Of a stretch of DNA of 64,000 nucleotides, positions 46,277-55,683 are shown one piece after another. The DNA comes from Hellea sp. (GTDB taxonomy: Bacteria; Pseudomonadota; Alphaproteobacteria; Caulobacterales; Maricaulaceae). Both the position numbers and the translations under genes were made by a program. The stretch is taken from positions 1 to 64,000 of the forward strand of contig JAHDHS010000006.1 of NCBI GenBank assembly GCA_020631215.1, written 5' to 3'. Below the pieces are notes generated by a model. That model worked only from the letters and a program-made list of their open reading frames with translations. It was not told the DNA's origin and ran no database searches. The first letter of the stretch is position 1; every line of letters starts with the position of its first letter.

Positions 46277-47668
46277 ATGTCCGAAACATCTTTCGACGTC
46301 ATCATTATTGGGTCAGGCCCCGGCGGTTATGCGACGGCCATTCGGGCGTCTCAATTGGGCTTTAAAACGGCGATCATCGAGAAAGCCGAGCTGGGCGGTG
46401 TCTGCCTGAATTGGGGATGTATTCCAACTAAGGCGCTGCTGCGTTCGGCGGAAGTTTATCACAATATGCAAAACGCCAAGGCTTATGGGCTGGGCGCGGA
46501 GCCGACCTTTGACCTGGACGCGATTGTCAAACGTTCCCGCCAGATCGCAGGACAGCTGTCGGGCGGTATCAAGCATTTGATGAAGAAGAATAAAATCACA
46601 GTGATCAACGGATTTGCATCACTCAAAGCCGCCAAGCTCGCCCCGAAAGTGATTGTCGACAAAACCGAATACACCGCCAAGCACGTTATCCTGGCCACGG
46701 GCGCCCGCGCGCGTCAAATCCCGCAAGCCGGATTGGAAGCCGACGGCAAGTTCATTTGGACGGCGCGCGAAGCTATGGTGCCTGAAGCCATGCCCAAAAA
46801 GTTGCTCGTTATTGGCAGCGGCGCGATCGGGATGGAATTCGCCAGCTTTTACAATGATTTCGGCGCGGATGTGACCGTCGTTGAAATGGTGGATCGCATT
46901 CTGCCCGCCGAAGATGTCGAGATTTCAAAATTCGCTCAGAAGGCCTTTGAGAAAAAAGGCGTGACCATCAAGACAGGCACGCAGGCTTCGGTCAAAACGG
47001 GCAAAGATGGTGTGACTGCGACGCTGAAAACCGGCGATAAGGCCGAGACCGCAAAATTTGACCGCGTCATCCTGGCCATCGGGATTGTCGGCAATGTCGA
47101 AGATATGGGGCTGGAAGAGCTGGGCGTGAAAATCGACCGTAGCCATATCACAGTGGATGAGTATTCCCGAACCGGAGTCGATGGCCTTTATGCTATTGGG
47201 GATGTCACCACCCCGCCATGGCTGGCCCATAAGGCGACTCATGAGGGGATCATCTGTATTGAGAAAATCGCGGGGCAAAACCCGCATCCGCTCAATGCCA
47301 ATACCATCCCGGGCTGTACCTATTGCCAGCCGCAAATTGCCAGTGTCGGCCTGACCGAGGCCCAAGCCAAAGAGGCCGGGCATGAGATTAAAGTCGGGAA
47401 GTTCCCCTTTATCGGCAATGGGAAAGCCATTGCGCTGGGGGAGCCGGAAGGCCTGATCAAGACTATATTTGACGCCAAAACGGGCGAACTACTGGGCGCG
47501 CACATGATCGGCGCGGAAGTAACGGAATTGATCCAAGGTTATACAATTGCGCAAACGCTCGAGACGACAGAGGCAGAGTTAATGCACACCGTCTTCCCGC
47601 ATCCGACGCTCTCAGAAATGATGCATGAATCTGTGCTCGACGCCTATGGCCGCGTCATTCACCTGTAA
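46277..47668 (+). CDS. lpdA: Dihydrolipoamide dehydrogenase (E3)
   Basis: This 463-residue FAD enzyme re-oxidises dihydrolipoamide in 2-oxoacid dehydrogenases. The FAD site is IIGSGPGGYATAIRA (about 9-23), the redox-active disulfide is GGVCLNWGCIPTKA, the NAD site is VIGSGAIGMEFA, and the C-terminal HPHPTLSEMMHE-like segment (FPHPTLSE) holds the catalytic His-Glu pair. The N-terminus MSETSFDVI is standard. It follows the PDH genes after the hypothetical gene; the convergent acyltransferase begins at the next base. Confidence 0.97.
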   Translation: MSETSFDVIIIGSGPGGYATAIRASQLGFKTAIIEKAELGGVCLNWGCIPTKALLRSAEVYHNMQNAKAYGLGAEPTFDLDAIVKRSRQIAGQLSGGIKHLMKKNKITVINGFASLKAAKLAPKVIVDKTEYTAKHVILATGARARQIPQAGLEADGKFIWTAREAMVPEAMPKKLLVIGSGAIGMEFASFYNDFGADVTVVEMVDRILPAEDVEISKFAQKAFEKKGVTIKTGTQASVKTGKDGVTATLKTGDKAETAKFDRVILAIGIVGNVEDMGLEELGVKIDRSHITVDEYSRTGVDGLYAIGDVTTPPWLAHKATHEGIICIEKIAGQNPHPLNANTIPGCTYCQPQIASVGLTEAQAKEAGHEIKVGKFPFIGNGKAIALGEPEGLIKTIFDAKTGELLGAHMIGAEVTELIQGYTIAQTLETTEAELMHTVFPHPTLSEMMHESVLDAYGRVIHL

Positions 47669-48775
47669 CTAATCCAGCAACATCTGATCGGCGCGATAAG
47701 CCGGTTTGGGTTTCTGACTGCGCAGCTTGCCCGCGAGCCAAGATTTGCGTGACAACATCGGCTTTTCGACACATGTCCATGACAACCATGACAGGCCGAC
47801 CGTAATCGGGAAGCCAAGGGCGAAAAGCTGCCAGACTGACAGTTCCGGCATCCAATGAAACAACATCTGCATGACCGCCCAGTGATATATATAGATGCCG
47901 TAGGACATATCAGGTATCTTTTTCGTCCAGTTCAGCTTCGGCAAATTTGCATAAGCTATAAGCATGACAAAATAGGCCAAGAGCAGATTAACTGTCACTT
48001 CAATCGCGGGCGTTTTATGGGTCAGCCATGTCAACGCAAAGACAATGGGCAGGCCGATCCAATGAAACTTAATTCGGTCACGATAGGCATAAATTGTTGC
48101 CCCAAGGCCGTAAGCGATCCCAAAACGTAGTAAATTCACGCCTGTCGCGGGCAGAAGGTCCATCCATCCCGTCATTGTGAAGATTAGATAGGCGAGGGAT
48201 GGCAGAATAAATTGTGCCAAAACCATCCATTTTTTACGCATCAAGCCCAGCAAAAATATGATCAGCGTTCCAATATAAGCTAGGATTTCATAACGTAATG
48301 TCCAAAGCGGGGCCGAGCCGAGTTGTTCGGCATTCGTCTCAAACGCGCCGGGCATGACCATACCGGTTTCAAAGAACGTTAAGACCATCATGGGCTGTAG
48401 ATACCAATCCGGAGAGGTGAAAAACTCTTTGAGCGGCAAAGACGTCGCCAGGGGCCCGATAATCAGCATCACGAATAAGACATGCGCAATCAAGGCCGGA
48501 TAAATGCGTAAGCCCCGCGCCGATACGAAACCTGCGCTGTCGCCGCGGTAAAGCATGGATTTCGTCACAAGAAAGCCGGAGGCGATAAAGAACATATTCA
48601 CCGCCATATAGCTGAATGTATAGTGATAAAGCATATTCGGTTCGGCAGAGATGTCACGCAAAGCAATGACAAAAGCATGGCCAATCACAACCAAAGACGC
48701 GAATATCAGGCGCAAAGGCGTGAAAAAATTATCATGCCCGTCCCGAATTCTTACAGATTTCAGCCAATCAGCCAT
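47669..48775 (-). CDS. Acyltransferase family 3 (OafA-like) membrane protein
   Basis: This 368-residue integral membrane protein has about ten predicted helices. The N-terminal LRLIFASLVVIGHAF contains the conserved Arg and His of acyltransferase-3 enzymes (R-x10-H). They acylate sugars of surface polysaccharides or peptidoglycan. No SGNH domain is fused. It lies alone on the minus strand between lpd and lipA, divergent from lipA. The substrate cannot be predicted. Confidence 0.85.
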   Translation of the reverse strand: MADWLKSVRIRDGHDNFFTPLRLIFASLVVIGHAFVIALRDISAEPNMLYHYTFSYMAVNMFFIASGFLVTKSMLYRGDSAGFVSARGLRIYPALIAHVLFVMLIIGPLATSLPLKEFFTSPDWYLQPMMVLTFFETGMVMPGAFETNAEQLGSAPLWTLRYEILAYIGTLIIFLLGLMRKKWMVLAQFILPSLAYLIFTMTGWMDLLPATGVNLLRFGIAYGLGATIYAYRDRIKFHWIGLPIVFALTWLTHKTPAIEVTVNLLLAYFVMLIAYANLPKLNWTKKIPDMSYGIYIYHWAVMQMLFHWMPELSVWQLFALGFPITVGLSWLSWTCVEKPMLSRKSWLAGKLRSQKPKPAYRADQMLLD

Positions 48776-48900
48776 TTTTTACCCTCATCTAAGTCCTGTA
48801 GTGACAGATAAGGTTTAATATTTGCAAAAATCGCGCCGGAATCCGCTTTGAGGTGGCGTTCAGCCTTGTTTATCGTCGCCGAACGGGCCATTTAGCGCCT

Positions 48901-49866
48901 ATGGCTACTTTGATTGACATGGATAAGAAGCGCCCCAAAGCAAGGACAAGGCATCCGGAAAAGGCGAACCGCCCGGACACGGAGGTACTGCGTAAGCCAA
49001 GCTGGATTCGCGTGAAAGCGCCGACCTCCAAGGGGTATGCCGAGACGCGTAAAATCGTCAAAGATAAAGGCCTCGTCACGGTCTGCGAGGAAGCGGCTTG
49101 CCCCAATATTGGCGAGTGTTGGGAGAAGTCCCACGCCACCTTTATGATATTGGGCGAGATTTGCACGCGCGCTTGTGCGTTTTGCAATGTCGCGACGGGC
49201 CTGCCGCAGGATGTCGATGCCTATGAGCCAGGCAAGATAGCCGAAGCGGTCAAGGAAATGGGCCTGCAACATGTGGTGATAACCTCGGTTGATCGCGATG
49301 ACCTGTCCGATGGCGGGGCGCAGCATTTTGTCGATGTCATTCACGCCATTCGCGACGAAAGCCCCAAGACCACCATCGAAATTCTGACCCCGGATTTCCT
49401 GCGTAAGCCGGACAGCGCGGTCAATGCCGTCATCGATGCGCGGCCGGATGTGTTCAATCATAATCTTGAAACCGTGCCGAGGCTTTACCTAAAGATTCGC
49501 CCGGGAGCGCGCTATTACCATTCCCTGCGATTGCTGGAAAAAGTCAAAGAACGTGACCCAAGCCAGTTCACCAAATCCGGCTTGATGGTTGGGCTCGGCG
49601 AGACCAAGGAAGAGGTCATGCAAGTCATGGATGATATGCGCTCTGCGGGTATCGATTTCCTCACCATTGGGCAGTATCTGCAGCCCACGCGCAAACATGC
49701 CAAGCTCGACCGCTTTGTCACACCGGAGGAATTTAAGGCCTATGAAACCATCGCGCGGGCCAAGGGCTTCCTGCTCGTTTCCGCCACGCCGCTGACGCGC
49801 TCTTCCTATCACGCGGATAGCGATTTTGCGAAACTTCAAGCGGCCCGTCAGGCGCAGACAGCCTAA
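48901..49866 (+). CDS. lipA: Lipoyl synthase
   Basis: This 321-residue radical-SAM enzyme inserts two sulfurs into octanoyl groups to make lipoate for PDH. The auxiliary cluster motif is [12 protein letters not shown] (C-x4-C-x5-C) and the SAM cluster motif is CTRACAFC (C-x3-C-x2-C); the last conserved RSSYHAD is also present. The start at 48901 removes 16 residues of the longer frame, which have no family counterpart. No good Shine-Dalgarno is visible. The next gene starts 1 bp after its stop. Confidence 0.97.
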   Translation: MATLIDMDKKRPKARTRHPEKANRPDTEVLRKPSWIRVKAPTSKGYAETRKIVKDKGLVTVCEEAACPNIGECWEKSHATFMILGEICTRACAFCNVATGLPQDVDAYEPGKIAEAVKEMGLQHVVITSVDRDDLSDGGAQHFVDVIHAIRDESPKTTIEILTPDFLRKPDSAVNAVIDARPDVFNHNLETVPRLYLKIRPGARYYHSLRLLEKVKERDPSQFTKSGLMVGLGETKEEVMQVMDDMRSAGIDFLTIGQYLQPTRKHAKLDRFVTPEEFKAYETIARAKGFLLVSATPLTRSSYHADSDFAKLQAARQAQTA

Positions 49867-49867
49867 G

Positions 49868-50368
49868 ATGCCCAGCACCAGTTTCCAGCGCCATGTTTGC
49901 CATGCTCCGGATGAGCTTTTGGAGATGGTTGCCAATGTCGAGGACTATCCTAAATTCATCAATCTGATCTCGGCGCTGCGGATTACCAAACAGATCAATG
50001 ATACGGATTTCGAGGCTGAGGCCGTGATTGCCTATAAGATGATCCGGGAAAGCTTCCGCTCGCTGGTCCATATTAACCGCGAGACGCGCTTTATCCGCGT
50101 GACCAAGGCCGAACGCGGCGGAGCGGTCAAGACGCTGGAAAACACATGGACTTTCCACGAATTATCCGATGGCTCCACCCTGGTCGATTTCTATGTCGAT
50201 GTCTCGCTCAAAGCCTTCCCGCTCAATATGCTCATCCGGGAAAAAATGGACCGCGCCTCCGACAACATTATGTCAGCCTTCGAACGCCGCGCCGCGCAGG
50301 TCTGTAAGTCTGTCGGGTCGACTGATATTGACCTAGCAGCGGAGAGGACAAGGTTGAGGGTGGGGTAG
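49868..50368 (+). CDS. Coenzyme Q-binding protein COQ10/RatA-like (START fold)
   Basis: This 166-residue protein has the START/polyketide-cyclase fold of COQ10 homologues: HAPDELLEMVANVEDYPKFI at the start, then a central VIAYKMIRESFRSLVHINRE and a final helix DNIMSAFERRAAQVCK. Family members chaperone ubiquinone or affect ribosome association. Nearly contiguous with lipA (1 bp), as in many alphaproteobacteria. The upstream frame from 49826 would overlap lipA by 41 bp and is rejected. It is the last conserved gene before an AT-rich insert. Confidence 0.88.
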   Translation: MPSTSFQRHVCHAPDELLEMVANVEDYPKFINLISALRITKQINDTDFEAEAVIAYKMIRESFRSLVHINRETRFIRVTKAERGGAVKTLENTWTFHELSDGSTLVDFYVDVSLKAFPLNMLIREKMDRASDNIMSAFERRAAQVCKSVGSTDIDLAAERTRLRVG

Positions 50369-50477
50369 AGGGCTTTCCGACTACAACCCGCTCATCTCAT
50401 GGAAAGTTGAGGACTCGAACAAAAAACCGACCTCCGCGCCGGGTTTATGCGTGGTTAATACCCATTGCGGACTTTAG

Positions 50478-50505
50478 TTGAGCGGCTAATTTCTAGCCAT
50501 ACAAT
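50478..50505 (+). promoter_or_regulatory. Promoter with internal inverted repeat, driving the AT-rich gene pair
   Basis: TTGAGC (50478-50483), a 16-bp spacer and TACAAT (50500-50505) make a good sigma-70-type promoter about 48 bp before the ATG at 50553. The spacer holds GGCTA-ATTTC-TAGCC (50484-50498), a perfect inverted repeat placed exactly where a repressor would block the polymerase. No matching regulator gene is visible in the insert. Confidence 0.55.
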
Positions 50506-50552
50506 ACTTTAAGGCCTTTGACGCCATTTAACAATGTGCGTATGAAGACATC

Positions 50553-51191
50553 ATGACGGGCAATACAAGAGATCAATTTTTATTTAAGGTCTACGATCAA
50601 ATGTTCGCAGACATTAATCAACACATTAATGTTGTGTGGCAATCGATAGGTGTTGTCGTTGGCTCACTAGCCTTGCTGTCATTGGCGGAGAAGAATATAA
50701 TTCCTATAGATGTATCTTTCTCTTTAATAGTGATTTTGATAGGTTGGATGGCAGCTAATTTGATAGACTCTTCGTATTGGTACAATCGCAATTTAGTAAT
50801 AATTGCAAATATTGAACGTCAATTTCTTGAACAAAAAGATCTGAAAGAAATTCATTATTACTTCGGCGCTCACAGACCGAAAAATAAGATGATTACCCAT
50901 TTAAAAGTTCAAATGTACTTGGGCATGGCGATTGCAGTATTGATTTTATTATACCATTTTTATGAACGTGTTTTCCCTGGTCTTTGCCAACCGATAGAGT
51001 TTTTCGAACCACTCAGGGCCCTGCCTTACTTAGCAGTTACAGTCTGTATTTTTACATTGTTAAGATTGCAGAAAAAGAAATCGAGCGATTATGATGAGTT
51101 TATCAACAATTCACCTGGCAAACCAATAGACGCAACAAGCGTAAGTTACGGACCTGGGCATGGATTTCCTAAACCAAGCGAACCTAACTAG
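50553..51191 (+). CDS. Hypothetical four-helix membrane protein (AT-rich insert)
   Basis: This 212-residue protein is not recognised. Four hydrophobic segments are visible: about 26-47 (VVWQSIGVVVGSLALLSL), 52-71 (SFSLIVILIGWMAANLI), 123-144 (MYLGMAIAVLILLYHF) and 156-172 (LPYLAVTVCIFTLLRL). Between the pairs lies a charged loop with WYNRNLVIIANIERQFLEQKD and YYFGAHRPKNK. The layout resembles SLATT-like two-helix effectors only loosely. Codon use is AT-rich, unlike neighbours. The next gene follows 53 bp later on the same strand. GAAG at 6 nt serves as a weak ribosome site. Confidence 0.6.
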   Translation: MTGNTRDQFLFKVYDQMFADINQHINVVWQSIGVVVGSLALLSLAEKNIIPIDVSFSLIVILIGWMAANLIDSSYWYNRNLVIIANIERQFLEQKDLKEIHYYFGAHRPKNKMITHLKVQMYLGMAIAVLILLYHFYERVFPGLCQPIEFFEPLRALPYLAVTVCIFTLLRLQKKKSSDYDEFINNSPGKPIDATSVSYGPGHGFPKPSEPN

Positions 51192-51244
51192 CATGGGTTT
51201 AAAAACTATACCTATTAAAGGCGCCATATAAGTTGCCTCTAAAA

Positions 51245-51877
51245 ATGTATATTTGTCACAGTAAAAAAGCTGTAAATATTGGCTTGGAGTTTGGTTGGTG
51301 CCCTGGTGCTAGGTATACAAATTTAAGGGACGTTAAACACTTAGGATCACCGCAGTTTCTAGATATCGATTGGAAAAATTACTCATTCGACAAACATTTA
51401 TCTGTAGCTAAAGAGCACCGTCCTGAACTAACCATAGCCAGAGATGTTGAGTGTATGACCTCCCTTCATGAGGTTTTAAAAGAGGCGGATCAACTACTAG
51501 AGTATTGTGATCAGGTTGCAATCGTTCCAAAAGACCCGAATCTCGCTTCGCAAATCAAAACGCAAATTCCTAAACGTTTCATTTTAGCATTTAGTGTGCC
51601 TACAAAATACGGCGGTACAAAAATTCCAACTAAGTACTTTGACCGACCTGTTCACTTACTAGGCGGTAGACCTGATGTTCAAAGGAGGCTAGCTGATGAA
51701 ATGAAAGTCGCCTCCTTAGACTGCAACCGATTTACTTTTGATGCAAAATTTGGAGATTTTTTTGATGGAAAGAAATTCGTACCTCACCCGGAGGGTGGAT
51801 ACGAAAAATGTTTGCGTGCATCATATCAAAATATAAATCAAATTTGGGAAAATTACGATCTTAGAGACTACTTATAA
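51245..51877 (+). CDS. DUF6610/TGT-like protein (AT-rich insert)
   Basis: This 210-residue protein resembles DUF6610 by eye and, more distantly, tRNA-guanine transglycosylase-type barrels: FGWCPGARYTNLRDV, LTIARDVECMTSLHEVL, VAIVPKDPNLAS, then PVHLLGGRPDVQRRLADEM with a CNRFTFDAKFGDFF motif. The LGG-x-Q/R pattern after a predicted strand is reminiscent of TGT/DpdA enzymes that exchange guanine for deazaguanines. Catalytic residues are not certain; the Asp in ARDVE is a candidate. It has AT-rich composition and no close Shine-Dalgarno. It forms a pair with the membrane protein upstream. Activity is unknown. Confidence 0.6.
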   Translation: MYICHSKKAVNIGLEFGWCPGARYTNLRDVKHLGSPQFLDIDWKNYSFDKHLSVAKEHRPELTIARDVECMTSLHEVLKEADQLLEYCDQVAIVPKDPNLASQIKTQIPKRFILAFSVPTKYGGTKIPTKYFDRPVHLLGGRPDVQRRLADEMKVASLDCNRFTFDAKFGDFFDGKKFVPHPEGGYEKCLRASYQNINQIWENYDLRDYL

Positions 51878-51935
51878 CGGGCTTTTTTTAACCAAAATAT
51901 GACAAGCATAACGACCGCTCTGCCCTCTAATAAGC

Positions 51936-52430
51936 CTATCCGAAGGTCGCCCGCAGCATCTTTAACGCATCCAGCACCGCATGATCCCGAACTCTGTTTC
52001 GTCCGATATCGCCATAGTTGAATAATTTGGCGGTGGTTTTGTCTTTCGCGGCGAGGCCGATCCAGACGGTTCCGACGGCTTTGTCTGGGCCGCCGCCGCC
52101 GGGGCCGGCGATGCCGGTCACGGAAAGGGCGATGTCGACATTCAGGGCATCTTTTGCGCCCTTGGCCATTTCAGTTGCGGTGGCTTCGCTGACTGCGCCA
52201 TGGGCTTTGAGTGTGTCTTTTTGGACACGCAGCAGATCTATTTTGACGTCATTATCATAGGCGGTGATCCCGCCTTTGAAGACAGCTGAGCTGCCTGAAA
52301 TCGCGGTGATCGCCCCGCCGATCAGTCCGCCGGTGCAGCTCTCCGCTGTGGCGAAGGTCAAGTTTTTCTCCGCCGCCAATTCGATGATGATTTTCGCCTC
52401 TGCGAATATGTCTTTCAATAAAGGATTCAT
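51936..52430 (-). CDS. CinA C-terminal domain/PncC nicotinamide-nucleotide amidase
   Basis: This 164-residue protein is the stand-alone amidohydrolase domain of CinA, which deamidates nicotinamide mononucleotide to recycle pyridine nucleotides. Family motifs are TFATAESCTGGLIGGAITAISG (catalytic Ser in ESCTGG), YDNDVKIDLL and VTGIAGPGGGGPDKAVGTVWIG. It overlaps the end of ispDF by 4 bp (ATGA), so translation is coupled. It is convergent with the AT-rich pair. Confidence 0.92.
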   Translation of the reverse strand: MNPLLKDIFAEAKIIIELAAEKNLTFATAESCTGGLIGGAITAISGSSAVFKGGITAYDNDVKIDLLRVQKDTLKAHGAVSEATATEMAKGAKDALNVDIALSVTGIAGPGGGGPDKAVGTVWIGLAAKDKTTAKLFNYGDIGRNRVRDHAVLDALKMLRATFG

Positions 52431-53578
52431 GAGGCACCCTCCACGGGGAGCTGTATCGTCACGGTCGCCTGTGCGGCAAGGCCTTCCCCCCGTCCTGTGA
52501 AGCCGAGCTTTTCTGTGGTCGTCGCTTTGACCGAAACGCGGGTCAGGGGGAGCTCCAGGAGCTCTGCGATGCGAGCCCGCATGGCCTCCCGGTGCGGTTT
52601 GATTTTGGGTTTTTCACATATGAGGGTAATATCAACATGCTGCAATTTACCCTTGCGTTTGTTAACCATAAATCGACTGAAATCGACGAATTTTGACGAA
52701 TTTTGGCCTTTCCACTTCGGATCGCTGGGCGGGAAGTGATCGCCAATGTCTCCGGCGGCTAAAGCGCCCAAAATGGCGTCTGTCAGGGCGTGTAATCCCG
52801 CATCGGCATCGGAATGGCCTTTCAGCGTGTAGCCGCATTTTATGGGGACTCCACAGAGCCAGAGCGTATCGCCTTCGGTGAATTGGTGGACGTCAAAGCC
52901 GGACCCGGTTGCGATATATGTCTGTTTTTGCAGCATGTTTTCGGCTTTGGCAAAATCTTCGGGGTAAGTCACCTTGAAATTACGGGCCTGTCCGGGTGTG
53001 AATTGGATGGTCATGCCTGCGGCTTTGGCCACAGCGATATCGTCGGCATAATCCGCCTTTTTCAGCGAGTCATAGGCCTGTTTGATCTTGGCGTAGTGAA
53101 AGGCCTGCGGCGTTTGAACCCGCAAAAGCGTATCCCGGTCGACACTTTCGCCGCTTTTGGTTTTCAAGGCATCCGCTATCGGCAGGGCAGGCGCAGAAGA
53201 CTCGTGTGTTTTCAAGGCGTTAGCCAGGGGGCGGAGCAAGCCTGCATTGACAAAGGGGCGCGCGGCATCATGGATATAGACATGGTCGATAGATTGACGG
53301 CTGATAGCTTTAAGGCCTTCATGCACAGATTTTGTGCGGGCATCGCCTCCATTTGTGACGGTAGCGTCTATCTTTAACTCATCCAGAGTATCGCGGATGT
53401 AAGGGTCATTTTTCGCAGTCACCACGACGATTTCGTCAAAATTCATCGCATTTACAAGGTTTTCGAGCGTATGCGCGATGAGGGGGCGGCCCGCAATCTG
53501 TTGATATTGCTTGGGCCTATCTCCGCCTGCGCGCTGCCCTGATCCGGCAGCGACCAAAATAAGTGCAGATGTCGGCAT
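52427..53578 (-). CDS. ispDF: Bifunctional IspD/IspF of the MEP isoprenoid pathway
   Basis: This 383-residue fusion makes CDP-methylerythritol (IspD, about 1-220) and then cyclises the phosphorylated product (IspF, about 225-383). IspD shows LVAAGSGQRAGGDRPKQYQ at the CTP site and VYIHDAARPFV. IspF shows SGFDVHQF (zinc ligands), HSDADAGLHALTDAILGAL and GDIGDHFPPSD. The fusion is typical for alphaproteobacteria. It is divergent from dusB, with about 60 bp between starts, and is followed by cinA-like. Confidence 0.97.
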   Translation of the reverse strand: MPTSALILVAAGSGQRAGGDRPKQYQQIAGRPLIAHTLENLVNAMNFDEIVVVTAKNDPYIRDTLDELKIDATVTNGGDARTKSVHEGLKAISRQSIDHVYIHDAARPFVNAGLLRPLANALKTHESSAPALPIADALKTKSGESVDRDTLLRVQTPQAFHYAKIKQAYDSLKKADYADDIAVAKAAGMTIQFTPGQARNFKVTYPEDFAKAENMLQKQTYIATGSGFDVHQFTEGDTLWLCGVPIKCGYTLKGHSDADAGLHALTDAILGALAAGDIGDHFPPSDPKWKGQNSSKFVDFSRFMVNKRKGKLQHVDITLICEKPKIKPHREAMRARIAELLELPLTRVSVKATTTEKLGFTGRGEGLAAQATVTIQLPVEGAS

Positions 53579-53640
53579 AAAGTCGCTAATCCCATGATGA
53601 AATATTGTGCAAACGCAAAATCTCGATTACAGGGACATAC

Positions 53641-54639
53641 ATGGCAAACCCGCTACATATCGGCAAGCTCGAATTACGCAGCCGCGTTTTGGTCGCGCCC
53701 ATGTCGGGTGTGACGGACCTGCCGTTTCGGAAAATTCTTCAACGATTTCAACCGGGTATGGTCGTGTCAGAGATGGTCGCGGGGGAGCGTTTGGTCAAAG
53801 GCGACCCGGAAAATATCGCCCGCGCCGCCGGCGGGGCCGAGCTAAATCCCTTTGTAATTCAATTGGTTGGCCGCGATCCCCACTGGATGGCCGAAGGCGC
53901 CAAAGCTGTCGAGGAAGCAGGCGCCGAAATTGTGGATATCAACTTTGGGTGCCCCTCCCGAAAAGTGACGACAGGCATGTCCGGATCCGCCCTTATGCGA
54001 GAACCAGAACTGGCTCTGTCTATTGTCCAAGCTGTTGTAAAGGCTGTGAAAGTTCCGGTGACCGTAAAGATGCGTCTGGGCTGGGATCACAACAGTCTCA
54101 ACGCGGTCGATATTGCCCGCGCGAGTGAGGATTTGGGCGCGGAAATGATCACGGTGCATGGCCGCACGCGCTGTCAATTCTATAAAGGGCAGGCCGATTG
54201 GGCGGCTGTCGCTCCCGTCAAAGAGGCGGTCTCTGTGCCTGTTTTTGTCAATGGCGATATTTTATCGGGCGAGGATGCGATAGCTGCCTTGAGGGAATCC
54301 GGCTGTGACGGGGTGATGGTTGGGCGCGGATTAATCGGCGCGCCCTGGAAACTGGCCGAGATTCAAGCCGCGGTGGATGGAGGCAAGTCGCTGAAATCCT
54401 TGACGTTTTCAGAGAAGGGTCAGCTCGCCATTACGCATTACCGGGATATGCTCGCCTTTTATGGTGAGGGTAAAGGTCTGCGCATGGCGCGGAAACATTT
54501 GGCGGGTTATGTGGATATGTTGGCGCCCGACAATTTGGAAAGCGTGCGGTCGCGGCTCTGCCGGTCGCTCAATCCGGATGATGTGATTGCGCAATTATCG
54601 GATTTATTTGGCGTCACCGATGAAGTGGTCGCGGCATGA
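53641..54639 (+). CDS. dusB: tRNA-dihydrouridine synthase DusB
   Basis: This 332-residue FMN enzyme reduces uridine in the tRNA D-loop. It has the Dus start [15 protein letters not shown], the catalytic Cys in [11 protein letters not shown], the VKMRLGWD strand, the [12 protein letters not shown] loop and [13 protein letters not shown]. The start at 53641 is chosen from alignment; a GTG at 53605 adds 12 residues. It lies upstream of ntrB with a 4-bp overlap, the conserved dusB-ntrBC order of alphaproteobacteria. Confidence 0.95.
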   Translation: MANPLHIGKLELRSRVLVAPMSGVTDLPFRKILQRFQPGMVVSEMVAGERLVKGDPENIARAAGGAELNPFVIQLVGRDPHWMAEGAKAVEEAGAEIVDINFGCPSRKVTTGMSGSALMREPELALSIVQAVVKAVKVPVTVKMRLGWDHNSLNAVDIARASEDLGAEMITVHGRTRCQFYKGQADWAAVAPVKEAVSVPVFVNGDILSGEDAIAALRESGCDGVMVGRGLIGAPWKLAEIQAAVDGGKSLKSLTFSEKGQLAITHYRDMLAFYGEGKGLRMARKHLAGYVDMLAPDNLESVRSRLCRSLNPDDVIAQLSDLFGVTDEVVAA

Positions 54640-55673
54640 CAGAGCTTCATCCACATCCTTTGGCCGAAGACTCGCCTTTTCCACTTTTATTAATTTCGCC
54701 GGATGAGGAAACAATCCTTTGGGTTAATCAGGCCGCGCAAGAATGGCTGGGTAAATCCAAGCGGCATTTGATCGGCTTAAACCCTTGGAAATTCATCAAA
54801 ATTGAAGAGGGCGCACAGGGAATAATCGGGAAATGCCGGAAGGGGCGATCGCCTCTGACGATCCGTGATGCGAGGATTATGCATCAGGGCGAGACGCAGC
54901 TTTACCACATCACGGCTTACCCGACCGAGGCCGGGATTGGGCTGAACCTGGCTCGCAGTGGCCGCCAACCGCAGGCCGGCCGGCTGGGCGGCGAGCTTGT
55001 TTCCGGCATGGGCCGTATGATCGCGCATGAGCTGAAAAATCCATTGGCGGGGATCAAGGGCGCAGCGCAATTATTACGCGATGATATCGACACCGCCGAA
55101 GGTCTTGATTTGCTTGATTTAATTAGTTCAGAGATTGACCGTATACGGCGTTTGGCGGACCGAATGGAAACGCTGGGCGATCAAGATCCGGACAATACGG
55201 AACAGGTCAATATCCACGAATTGCTCCGTCAAGCCCGCCGCGTTATTCAATCTGCTAATCCGGATTTGATCTTCACGGAACGCTATGACCCTTCGCTGCC
55301 GATGACCACGGGGGATGCGGATACATTGATGCAGGCGCTTTTAAATTTGATCAAGAATGCCTCCGAAGCCATTGAAAACAATACTGATAATGGCGAGATC
55401 ACCTTGGAGACGCGGTTTCGCGCAGGGGTACGAAATGGCAGACGTGAAGGGCCAAGGCACCTGCCGATTGAAATCCGGATCATCGATAATGGCCCGGGCG
55501 TTCCACCGGAATTAATTCACGAACTCTTCCAGCCTTTCGTGACGACCAAGGCTGATGGTCAGGGCTTGGGGCTTGCGCTTGTCTCCAAAGTGGCGCGCGC
55601 GCATGGCGGTTTGGTCGAAGTCAATTCCGCGCCGGGGCATACTGAATTTTCTCTTTTATTGCCAACAAGTTGA
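54636..55673 (+). CDS. ntrB: Nitrogen regulation sensor kinase NtrB
   Basis: This 345-residue cytoplasmic kinase has an N-terminal PAS domain (about 10-110) and a HisKA domain whose His lies in [20 protein letters not shown]. The ATPase domain shows [18 protein letters not shown] and [11 protein letters not shown]. It phosphorylates NtrC under nitrogen limitation and dephosphorylates it with PII. No membrane segment is present. It starts inside the last codons of dusB (ATGA), and ntrC follows 10 bp later. Confidence 0.95.
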   Translation: MTELHPHPLAEDSPFPLLLISPDEETILWVNQAAQEWLGKSKRHLIGLNPWKFIKIEEGAQGIIGKCRKGRSPLTIRDARIMHQGETQLYHITAYPTEAGIGLNLARSGRQPQAGRLGGELVSGMGRMIAHELKNPLAGIKGAAQLLRDDIDTAEGLDLLDLISSEIDRIRRLADRMETLGDQDPDNTEQVNIHELLRQARRVIQSANPDLIFTERYDPSLPMTTGDADTLMQALLNLIKNASEAIENNTDNGEITLETRFRAGVRNGRREGPRHLPIEIRIIDNGPGVPPELIHELFQPFVTTKADGQGLGLALVSKVARAHGGLVEVNSAPGHTEFSLLLPTS

Positions 55674-55683
55674 AAGGCCTGAC

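Noticed and set aside
50405..50440. tRNA T-arm-like GACTCGAAC as an attachment site for the AT-rich insert
   Set aside because: No complementary stem or tRNA body surrounds it, no second copy flanks the insert, and there is no integrase.
55555..55683. N-terminal extension of NtrC within ntrB
   Set aside because: The extra 43 codons are out-of-frame ntrB sequence; the receiver domain begins at the ATG at 55684, which has AAGG upstream.
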